From NCBI GenBank assembly GCA_963969365.1, contig OZ017756.1:496001-560000 (forward strand): a stretch of DNA of 64,000 bases, given 5' to 3'. This DNA comes from Asterochloris sp. CNOR1. Its lineage: Eukaryota; Chlorophyta; Trebouxiophyceae; Trebouxiales; Trebouxiaceae. Position 1 is the stretch's first letter. The number at the start of each line of letters is the position of its first letter. This document shows, one piece after another, positions 13,001-21,978 of the stretch. The translations under genes and the position numbers were made by a program. The notes beneath the pieces are model-generated. The model was not told the origin of the DNA and ran no database searches. It saw nothing but the letters and a program-made list of their open reading frames with translations.

Positions 13001-16000
13001 GGTCCTTGTGCTTAATCACCAGATGTGGCCAGTTGCTCAAGAACATGACGATGCCCATCACTGCTGCTGCTACAGATTTCGCAGTGGACCACCTTGTGGT
13101 GACTGATCATTTGTGGTGCCCCCAGAGATGTCACCCTTGCCTAGGCGATCTGCCTGGCGTCAGGCCGCGCCCAGACCATCTACCTCACAGTGCCCTTTGC
13201 TGCTGTGGCTGCAGGGCCGAGAAGAGCAGGCCTTCTGCAGATCAGGCAATTGTGCCTGTCAGGCTGATCAAGATGACTTACCAGTTGGCATTGGGAGGCC
13301 CTTCAAGCAGGTCTGCCATGCCTTGCCACTTTGCCTGAGCAGCAGGCTTGTGCTCCTCGCCCTGCTTGGCACCATGTGCCTTGGCGACCTGCAGCAGAGA
13401 TTGTACTGAGTGAATGACGCATCAGTCCACATTGAGCGACCAATGCCTGACAATGGCCAGACCTGGTGTGGCTGCAGGGCTGACAACAGCCAACTTGATG
13501 GGGACTACATGTGCAAGCTGTACAAGCCTGAAGCGGGTTGGGGGCTGTATGAGGATGAAGAGGGTTGGGAGCTGTGCAAGGAGCTGGAGGGCCTGCAGCT
13601 AGCTTTTCAGCTGGGCATCCCTCATGTGGGCTGGAGGCTGCCTGGATGCGGCCCAAGCATGATCCCGCGAACCAGGGCTGGGAGCAGGTCACTTGGCCGA
13701 GGAGCTGCAGACCAGATTGCAGGGGTGCCCTCATGATGAGGTATGTGTATCTGTGCAGCAAGTTTCCCTGGTGCTGAGGTGCCTTCCAAACCCAGTGTGA
13801 CAGACTGCATTGATGATGGCTTATATCTTGCACCCTCTGGCTGGGCTGGGGGGTAGCATGCGGGCCCCAATCCTCAAGCCGCTCTCATGTTGAGGTATGT
13901 CTCATGCTTCATTGATGTAGGCTGGTGCTTTGGTGTTCAAGTGACTCACACTGCAGGCGGCTTGTGTTGGCGCAAGACTGCAGCACTGTTCGCTGTCAGT
14001 GACAAGTGAAGAGCGATCTGGCTCTTGCTGCTTTGGCCAGTGTAAGGCTGCCCTGGCGATGATGATGTTTGCCAACTGCAATCTGGCTTGAGCTGGGTGT
14101 CATCTGATCCGTCACAGTGAAGGGCTAGCACTGTGATGAGTGCTGGGCATGTTCAGCAGCCTGCATCTTTGTGGCACATCAACTCCAATTGCAGGCTGTT
14201 CTACTGTGTTCTGTGCCAGTTGGCTAGTGCTCGTGCACAGTGGTGTCCAGGGTGCAGCTCCTGGCAACAACGTCTGGGTGAGCCCCAGGCCGAGGTATGA
14301 TGCTTCTGGTCATGGCTTTCAGGGCGGGCCCAGTTTCAAGGCCGACTCTGTCTGGACCCTCAACTCCTGCAGTGCATGTCATAGCCAGTTGCCTGTGCAA
14401 TGTGCCAACGACATGAGGTTGTATGTGGCAGCTGCTGATGACCACGAGCTTGCTGGACATATCATGCTGCTGCATGGCAACATGAGCTGTTGAGGCAGCA
14501 CAACAATTGGCCCCCAGCCGCTGCATCCTGCAAGCCGCTCTGGCTGCCACGTTCAGGGGTGTCCTCATGCCACGGACTGCAAGGCTGCTCAGAGTGTGGG
14601 CAGCAGCTGGCTGCTGTGCGGGCGCTACCAGATTTGTGCCGTGCGGCACTGTGGGGCTCCAGCTGGTGGCCTTCGCAGTGCAGGTGCATACTCGCTTTCC
14701 AGCCATCAAGAGCATTGGATGTGCCCCAACTATAGTTGACCCCAAACTGAGCAAGCCCCTTCCCTGCTGTAGGCGCATGCTCCCTGTGCGAGACGGAATG
14801 GCATTCCTGAAGCAGCTGAAGCGCAACCCAGTGCAGGAGTGGCTGACGCCTGACCTCTGGAGTCGACTGGCAGAGCGGGCCGCCATTCAGATGCTGCAGG
14901 TGAGGCAGCAAGTATGCGCTGCCCAGTGCCTGCATCTGTCCTGCCAGAAGCAGGCAGCGTGTGGATGCAAAAGCCAGCTGCAGCAAACTTGTTGGTGCAC
15001 AGCTTTGAGGGGCTGCACCCAGACTCCCCAGTGCTGCAGACATCAGGCTGCCTGATGTGGCATCTCTCTGAGGCTCTGTCAGGTGGCAGCAGACTCTCGC
15101 TGCTGCGAACTTGGGTTTGCTTGTCCACTGTTGCGTGTCTCTGACACCCCCTGTGAAGAATAGCCACATCACCCTATGAAGCAGGCCAGCTGACAAGCTG
15201 CTCAGGTGGGTGCTCATATGGGATTGCCTTGCCCGGATGCAGACTCAGGCTAGGTGCTGAGTCAGCTGTGCATGCAAGTGAGCAGATCTGGCATCTTTAG
15301 TGAGACCTTTGGCTGCAGGCAGTGTCAGCCCTGCATGAGGAGAGGATCTGTCACAACGACGTCAGCAGTGCCAATGTGATGATGCGCATCCCCAGGGACA
15401 GCCTGCACTCCATGACGACATCGGCTTCTTCCTGACTGGCTTTGTTGGAGCAAGGGCCTACCACTGTTTTGAGAGTCCCGGTGGGTACCTGCCTCTGGTC
15501 GCCTGCCAGGACCCGACAAAGCAGCGCAAATCATGTCAACTCAAGCAGTGCCATAGCAGCTCAAGACGGGACATGACAATTCAGGCAGGGCTGCTGCAGT
15601 GCCTGCGTCAGGTTGCGCCTTGTGTCTGGCAGTGGATGGGCGCATGTGGCCCTCTTGCATGCAGCCATGCGTGCCTCAGTGCATTGCACCAGCCTGCTCA
15701 ACCTCGCTTTGGCTGATGCACACATTTTACAATGCACAGCAGGAGCCATGGCATTGCTATGCTGCGCGCTGCCCCGCAGATTCGCCACGCAACAGCAGCC
15801 AAGACCTGCCATGCTGCAGGCTGGCCTGCTTGAGTGTGCTTCCCAATGACAGGAGACAGCAGGAAGAGGTTGGTCTGCCGTGCTGCAGGCGAGGTATTTG
15901 GTGTTGTTCAGTACTCCGTCAAATTGTACAACACAGCCCTGGCTCCGCCCGAGGCGGCGTTTTATAAGCAGGAGCTTGAGGTGCCTGACGACTTCAAGGC

Positions 16001-17006
16001 AGAGGCGTGGGCTCTCGGGGCTCTGCTGCTGGAGCTGCTGACCGGGAGGACTCTGACCGACATGAAGGCCAACAAGCAGCTCCTGGTAGGGTGTGCCAAC
16101 CCGCTTGATCTGGCACATACCTTTGTGCCAGTGCAGGGACATTTGCCTGGTCCACCCAGAGGGCACACCATGCTTTGTGGCAGCTTGCTGTCACCCTGTT
16201 TGCCAGTGCTGGGGTGCCCAGTGTCACTTGACTCCCACCTGTCAGTAATTCAAGCATGCACTGCTGCCTGCTTCCTAGGAAACCTGCTGCCTGCACCCCT
16301 GCAAACCAACATGCTCCTCTGCATGTTGGCCAGACGATGTCATCTCCTGTTGAGCAGGTGGATAACGTCAGGGACGTCCCTGAGGAGTGGAGGTCCACCG
16401 TGGCAGGCCTGCTGGAGCAGGAGCCAATCAGGCGCCTGACAGTTCCACAGGCTGTCATGCAGCTGCCCCCGCGCCTGTGGCTTCTCTGGTGGCAGGTGTG
16501 CCTTGTCCACCTACCACCCGATGTGTTGTGCCGCAGCACCTGGTTGAGCCTTGAGTGCCAGGGTTGCAGCACGGAAGAAGGGCCTGACACACAAAACACA
16601 AGGCCTGACTTGCTGCTGCCTTTTAAACCTGCAAAGCTGGCAGTCATCATGCAGCCATGCCGGCATGTGCGGTCTGTCTGGTGCTGGTGCTGGTGCGTGC
16701 ACTGCAACAGTCATCTCATGCTGGGGTGCCCCTTGCGGGGCCGTCTGGCTGCGCATGCTCTGTTATCAAGCCTGCTTGCATGCCTGCCTGCAGGTCAGCC
16801 GGCAGCTCGTGCGCAGGGTGCCCGGCACCACGGCAGCTGCACGCATGTGCCTCCTGTCCACACGCCTCCTGCAGAGCAAACCCTTAACCCCCATTCAGGC
16901 ACCTCTGCTCACAGCAGATGACGGCAGCAGCAGCAGCAGCCTGCTGCTGCTCCCCAGCATGACTAATGGGCCTGTCCAAGCCATCCAGGCGCGCTTGTGC
17001 CTGTGA
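4092..17006 (+). CDS. Large multi-exon protein: P-loop segment plus two kinase-like domains
   Basis: Exons with consistent phase include 4642-4727, 5037-5322, 5441-5582, 5842-6054, 6187-6253, 6767-6886, 7079-7265, 7817-~8060, 8532-8687, 9030-9170, 9276-9503, 9753-9983, 10435-10587, 10828-10974, 11561-11596, 11740-11823, 12038-12112, 12262-12479, 14773-14899, 15319-15480, 15889-16085, 16358-16495 and 16794-17006 (stop TGA). An early exon reads LLIISGPTGVGKR, a Walker A type loop. Two protein-kinase-like domains follow, at 6767-8687 and 14773-16495. They are joined by an acidic, Ser/Ala/Pro-rich linker whose introns are almost all phase 0, which is why I treat the locus as one gene. The first exon (4092-4115 joined to 4270) and the exons between 12480 and 14770 are unresolved; 13476-13640 is a likely coding piece (ADNSQLDGDYMCKLYKP). 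Two adjacent genes remain possible. Substrate and cellular role are unknown. Confidence 0.6.
6767..8687 (+). other. Kinase-like domain 1, probably a pseudokinase
   Basis: A hinge-like strand (VYAFLELKPL) is followed by LLQ and then, after a phase-0 GC-AG intron, ALSELHSRGFVHGNLGCF. This aligns with the kinase catalytic loop, but the HRD aspartate is Asn, the loop lysine is Gly and the loop asparagine is Ser. The exon at 7817 has CRPGEYCCPEV in the place of the APE motif and then FAAGVVLFEMVTGRKPG, a clear F-helix. Exon 8532-8687 gives the C-lobe end, LTHRDPCSRFTAIKAL, with the conserved arginine. The glycine loop and the VAIK lysine were not found. Loss of the catalytic residues points to a pseudokinase; this is inferred from alignment by eye. 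Confidence 0.7.
9609..9632. repeat. 24-base poly-G run inside an intron
   Basis: A homopolymer of 24 consecutive G lies in the intron between the exons ending at 9503 and starting at 9753 of the kinase-like gene. The length is prone to sequencing and replication slippage and may be polymorphic. Confidence 0.95.
10221..10985 (+). repeat. Tandem duplication of intron plus exon in the kinase-like gene
   Basis: Two diverged copies of about 390 bp lie head to tail, roughly 10221-10595 and 10624-10985. Each holds the same intron sequence (ttctgcagcaggcctcaagc in both), the same acceptor region and an exon. The exons are 10435-10587 and 10828-10974. Both are phase 0 at both ends and encode a matching acidic peptide with VSEADTMDVD followed by SECPVGA and ending ELPQ at the donor. 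Both copies can be spliced in frame, so the linker contains either one or two acidic modules. Confidence 0.9.
14773..16495 (+). other. Kinase-like domain 2, catalytic loop retained but frame interrupted
   Basis: Exon 14773-14899 ends IQMLQ, and exon 15319 opens AVSALHEERICHNDVSSANV, a catalytic loop in which Asp and Asn of the HRDxxxxN pattern are present. A DIG triplet (HDDIGFFLTGF) follows in the DFG position but in a different reading frame of the same exon. Exon 15889-16085 has LAPPEA (APE motif) and AWALGALLLELLTGR (F-helix). Exon 16358-16495 holds LLEQEPIRRLTVPQA, the C-lobe end. The three intron positions and phases around these motifs match domain 1. With the frame interruption the domain may be broken, or the assembly may have lost a base. 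Confidence 0.65.
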
Positions 17007-17516
17007 TGATGCTGCAAGAATTCAGCAGCTGACGCCCTGACCTATGTCATGATCCAGGCGGACTACGTGACTCAACAAGTGCAAACAAGAAGTTAAGGCT
17101 AGAGGCCCCAGTGTGCTTTCAGGTGATATAGCTTATGGACACAGACACCCCTACCTGCCTGTCTCCTCTGCAGCCATTTGGGCAGAACGAAGGCTCCCCT
17201 GGACTCAGCAGCATGCCCTCAAGAGCACACATGCTGGGCATGCTGCAAGTCATAAAGGCAGCCCCATGAAGTTCATCCATATGAATGAAGACCGTAGCCA
17301 ATGCATGTGATTCTAAATGTGGATCCGAAAGGCCAGATCGTACAGAATTAAATTGGCAGCCAGCGTTTCTCGGAGCAATTAAAAGCGATTGACATTTTAG
17401 GCTTGCCGTAGTACACCAAGAAGGTGGTGAACAGAGCTGTGACAATCCACTAATGCAGCTCAGCAGCAGGCCTTTGGCCTGACTGCTGGGCATTCGCTAG
17501 GCCACCAAAGGAGAGC
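17007..17516. other. Intergenic, about 510 bp
   Basis: This stretch separates the stop codon of the kinase-like gene from the start of the carrier gene. No coding segment is visible and no TGTAA word was found just after the upstream stop. It should hold the 3' UTR of the first gene and the promoter of the second. Confidence 0.5.
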
Positions 17517-20500
17517 ATGGCAAACAAGCAGAAGCATACGGTGAGGGCATCACTGCATGCATTGGGGAGGACTGTGGACACCTCTCAAGTGGCAGTGCTC
17601 TGATGCTGCAGGGAATACAGCTAGATCATCCAGTAGTTATTGATGCACTTGCCGGCGGCCTGGCAGGTGGGCTGGCTCTTACAGTGTGTGGTCGTTGCCT
17701 GAGCAGCAGTGCCAGTCGCAGCTGCTGTGTGCAGGTGGCATCACAGCAGTGTTTGTGTCCCCACTGGAAGTGCTGAAGACCAGACTGCAGACACAGGAGC
17801 TGAAGGGGCCTGACAGATATCAAGGCGGCTTCCACATCTATGGTGAGGGCCTCCGACCCCTGCCATTCACTGCTGCACCAGAGATACAAGCCATGGCTGG
17901 CTTTGCGGCTGCTTGGAGCCCTGCTTTGTGCATCCTTCAGCTGGGACCGGCCCAATCCTGTTTGGCAGATTCTGCTGCCTGCCCATGTCGTGGCCTACTT
18001 CCTGCACATACTACATTCATGGGCCTTTACTGTCAAGGCCTTGAGACCTAAACAGTCAGGCTCTTGTCATACCTCTCACGAGCCACCCTGCCAACGCTCA
18101 TGTGACCTCAGCACCTGGGCTGATGCAATCTTGCAGGCGGTCTGCAGCGCATTGTGCGCAGCGAGGGCGTGGGGGGCCTCTATCGCGGGCTTGGCCCCCA
18201 ATTCATGGCGCTGTTCCCCAACTGGGCGGTGAGTTCTCATGTGCACACTGCAGCCACATCCCTCCCCTTCGCGCAGACGTCTGCCTGGCAGTGCCACGCA
18301 CTGCCCCTCAACTGCACCAGCACATGCCTGTCCAGATCCTGCCCACAGACCTGCTCAATGTTGAGGTCTGCTGAGCCTTCAGCCATTGAGTGCCGAATTC
18401 TGCCCAGCACACCTATGATGGAGCTTATGCAATGTTCAGGGATGATCCTCTGCCCTGCTCACAACGCAATCAAGCCAGAATCTCACAAGCCTGTAGCCAG
18501 CATCTGCTCAAATTATGTGGCGCGCACAGCTGTGCGCATGTGTGTGCTGCCACAGCTGTGCAGGCTCCAAGCCTCTCCCCTGCGCACAAAGCAGCCTCTG
18601 CACTCTGCAAGTGTAAGCAGGCATGGAAGCACCTGTTGCATCACCACTCACATATCAGCCTCAGCCCTCTCGCAAATGTGAGCGGGCATGTCAACCCTGC
18701 TGCCCCTGCGCACAGGTGTACTTCACGGTGTACAACCGCCTGAAGGGGACACTGGGCAAGCGGCAAAGCCTGCCCCAGCCCATGGTGCACATGCTGTCTG
18801 CAGTCGGAGCAGGTGAGCGGGGTAACATAGCTATGCATCACATTGCACAGCATCCCCGCACTGCATCGTCGCACCAGCTCTGCGCTGGCAGGGAGATGTG
18901 CCTAAGAGCCTGCTGCCTGGCTTGCACATGCTTCCTGAGTTGGAGCAGCTGAGCATTGTGACATAGCTATGCATCTGATCGCACAGCATGCTTGCACTAC
19001 ACTGCAGCACCAGCACTTTGCTGGCAGGGGCGTGTGCCTGCCCCAGCCCATGGTGCACATGCTGTCTGCAGTCAGGGCAGTATCGGTGTGACACAGCTAT
19101 GCCTCAGATGGCACAGCATCTTTGCACTGCACCGCAGCACCATGCTCAGCGCTCCTCTTGCAGTCTGTTGGCTCCGGCCCTGGCGCAAACCGAACTGAGA
19201 CGTTGTCCCTGCTGCTCCCTGTCTGCACGTGCACCTACCTTCAATTTAGTCCACTCAACACCCAACACCCCCCGCCTGTACAGGCGCTGCCACATCAGTA
19301 GTCACCAACCCCCTATGGGTGGCCAAGACGCGCCTACAGACCCAGCACATGGGCAACCGTCCCGCAGGCCGGGAGATCTACCGTGGCACCATGCACTGCA
19401 TGTACAGCATTGCCCGTCGGGAGGGCGTTGGCGCACTCTGGAGGTGACTGGCTCTCAGGACTTGCTGTCTAGCTTGCTGCATGCATTGTTGGGTCACAAG
19501 ACATGGGGACCTCCATGCTGGCTTGTCCGCATTGGGGCTTGCCCTCGGGTGTGCAATCAGCAAGCTGCGTGGGCGGGCTGCCATGCTCTCTGGCATCTGC
19601 TAGACCTGCTGCAGCGCAGCAGTGCAGTTGCCTTCACAACACAGCATGCACACCGTTACGATGTGGGCAGAGCAGTGCACCAGCCCCTCAGCACCCATCT
19701 GATTAGCCTTGATCAGCCCTGATCAGCCAGCGTCAGTGTGTGCTCCCCCTGCAGTGGGATGGGTGCCTCCATGGTTGGCCTGGTGCACGTGGCTGTGCAG
19801 TTCCCATGCTACGAGAAGCTCAAGCAGCTTCTGTCGGAGCGGCGTGAGCGCATCAGCCACACCAGGGAGCTCCAGCCAGTGGACCTGATCCTGGCTTCAG
19901 CCCTGTCCAAGGTGGGAGCATGGCTTAGGGGCAGAGCAGCTCCGCTGCAGTACTGTGCACAGGGGGCAGCATACTGGCTGGCAGGGGGTTGGGCTGGGCT
20001 GGGGTGCAGGGAGCCCACTGGTCGGTGAGTCAGGCTGCTGCATCCCAGTCATGTGCCCTGCCTGCCTGCCCCCCGCTGCCAGCAATGTGGGTTGCTGCCT
20101 GCTGCAGTGGCTTCGCGGCCTGCTTGCTGGGGCCGGTGCACTGCGCAGTGCAGCTGCCGCTGTACCAGGCTGTGAGGCATGCCCTGTGGGCCCAGAGGCA
20201 GCGCCAGCAGCACCCCCTAGCCATGCCCACCACCAGCCCCCTTGCCCTGGCCTTACAGGAGGACCGGCCCACGTACAGCGTCACAGACATCGTGCTCGCG
20301 GCCTCTGCAGCCACTGTACGCCCTGCACCCATGCCCTGCTGTGCTGGTGCATCATGGGGCTGACTCTGCTGCTTGGGATGTGGCCCATTCAGAGAGGGCA
20401 TCATGCACATGCCCTTGATGTGCTCCTGAGCCTCCATTCCCTGCTCGAGGCTCATCGTCCCCTCTCACACTATGTCAATGGCCACACTGCACAGTTCCGT

Positions 20501-21005
20501 ATTTAGTATGTGTGTATGTGTAGTGTCGGGGCCCCTCGCCAGAATTGAGCAAAACCTGTGTGGCTGCAGGCCGTGGCCAGCACAGTTGCCTACCCACATG
20601 AATTGATTAGGTATGACTGCACTTGGTCACAAGCCTACTCTTTGTCAACAGCAGTGAGCCCATGTTTGGCCCTTTGGTGGTGTATCCGACAAATACTCCT
20701 CTGCAGGTCTCAAATGCACGTAGCTGGTCTGGGACCCATTCGGGGCCTCAAAGAGATCACACTTAGGATATATAGGGAGCAGGGCATCAAGGGCCTTTAT
20801 GCAGGCAAGCGGTTAGAGGTTTCACCTTGATGCTGAGCCCTGATGCCTGCCATCTGTGCCGCCACATGGGTGACCTGCTGCAGGTTGGTCTGTCAACATT
20901 GTTCGCACCATTCCTGCGGCCGCAGTCACCTTCACCTCATTTGAGCTCATTTCCAGATTCTTGCATAGATTGGCAGAGAAACAGCGTCAGCAGCAGCCAG
21001 ATTAG
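17517..21005 (+). CDS. Mitochondrial carrier family protein, NDT-type NAD/nucleotide transporter
   Basis: This six-helix organelle inner-membrane carrier most resembles plant NDT NAD+ carriers. Exons: 17517-17540, 17612-17666, 17735-17842, 18137-18228, 18716-18812, 19284-19443, then 19755-19911 or 20108-20315, then 20570-20610, 20707-20804 and 20884-21005 (stop TAG). All phases agree. The three carrier signatures are PLEVLKTR, PLWVAKTR and YPHELIR; the PLW form of the second is typical of the NDT group. Family blocks LYRGLGPQFMALFPNWAVYF and NIVRTIPAAAVTFTSFE are intact. With the first alternative exon the product is 317 residues, normal for the family; with the second it is 334. The intron after 20804 starts with GC and is needed to give the YAGWSVNIVRT motif. 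Whether it sits in mitochondria, plastids or peroxisomes, and its exact substrate, cannot be told. Confidence 0.93.
18769..19160 (+). repeat. Three-fold tandem repeat made from an exon end and its intron start
   Basis: The last part of carrier exon 18716-18812 plus the following intron is repeated. Bases 18769-18805 recur without change at 19037-19073. A more decayed middle copy lies at about 18910-18950, with its intron-type tail at 18955-19030. The tails share catagctatgca-like and cacagcat words. The copies lack a working donor, so they look like non-coding remnants. Confidence 0.85.
20108..20315 (+). other. Alternative version of the H4 exon of the carrier gene
   Basis: This exon lies 196 bp after exon 19755-19911 and encodes a diverged copy of the same segment. 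SGFAACLLGPVHCAVQLPLY matches SGMGASMVGLVHVAVQFPCY of the first version. It has a ctgcag acceptor, a gtacgc donor and no stop. It enters with one base completing AG-T (Ser) and leaves in phase 0, exactly like its partner. Its linker between helices 4 and 5 is 17 residues longer. Using both exons in series would shift the frame, since each is 1 modulo 3 in length. Confidence 0.85.
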
Positions 21006-21978
21006 CATAGAAGTAGCAGCAGACAAGTAGGCGTAGGCGCAGCTTTGTGATGAATCTTGGAGGTCAGATATTCAGCTTACGCCGGCATGCTTAGATTGAT
21101 TAGAATGTAGAAGTTTCAGCATGTAAAGGCAACAGTCGAAATAGGCAAAGCTGGCATTGGCACTGATATTGCCAACTAAATCACGCGTGACAGCCTAAAT
21201 CATGTGCTGGTATAAGACGCAAGTCAAGTTCCTAGCCTGACACTTCTGCCGGCAGCAGCACATCACACCTGACACGTGAACAGGCAGGAGGGCAACAGAC
21301 ATCATGACTGCTGCACACAAGTGCAAAAGGTGACAATTCTGCAGCGCCAGGTCCTGCAGGCGGCCATGGCCTATCCTATGTTGTGTCCAGCAGTACATAC
21401 AAGCTTTATGTTGAGCAGTGTGCACCAGCAGGGGTTTGAGCACAGTCTATATTGGCTGCCTGGGACAGGTTGGCACACTGCTCGCAAGAGGATGGCAACA
21501 ATTTCTGGCCTTGGCCACCTCAGGAGTACAATCGTGTGTTGCAGGGCCACCAACAGGCGCTGGATGCCGGCTTGGGGACCTGGGATGCAGACTCCTGGTG
21601 GGCCCCAGACAAAGGTGCTGTCACACAGCAGCTGCAGCTGCTGCTAAGATGCACCATCCCAGCATAGCCACCGCTGGCTTGGACCCTGGCTCTAAGCTGG
21701 AGCTGCACTTTCGACCCAAAACTCCAGTGACCATCATGAGGCTCCCTGCCACCTGGCCCGGTGCTTGTGCATGCAACGGGGGGCAAAGAAAATCGCAGAT
21801 GCAGTGGCAGTGCTAGTCAAATATCGAGAAGAGGGCCTGAAGCCGTTGTGCAGTTCCTCGAAGCCGGCTTGAGGTTCAGTGAGCATTGCATGAATGGATT
21901 GCATGTGCTGCCTCAGTTCTTGTTGCTTTCTTCCAGCCAGACTTGAACGCAGGACAGGCATCTCATTTGCGTATCTGC
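21006..21978. other. 3' UTR and intergenic space before the LRRIQ1-like gene
   Basis: Open frames of 60-130 codons occur on both strands but have no recognisable content. The sequence just after the carrier stop is relatively A/T-rich, as expected of a 3' UTR. The 5' UTR and promoter of the next gene, and possibly a short first exon, should lie in the second half. Confidence 0.45.
21122..21126 (+). terminator. TGTAA polyadenylation word of the carrier gene
   Basis: TGTAA lies about 120 bases after the TAG stop of the carrier gene. This pentamer is the usual poly(A) signal of chlorophyte nuclear genes, so it is the likely 3' end signal. Confidence 0.6.

Noticed and set aside
14224-15217. Overlapping minus-strand open frames of 220 and 251 codons
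   Set aside because: They are antisense to exons of the kinase-like gene and to its introns; no domain is visible.
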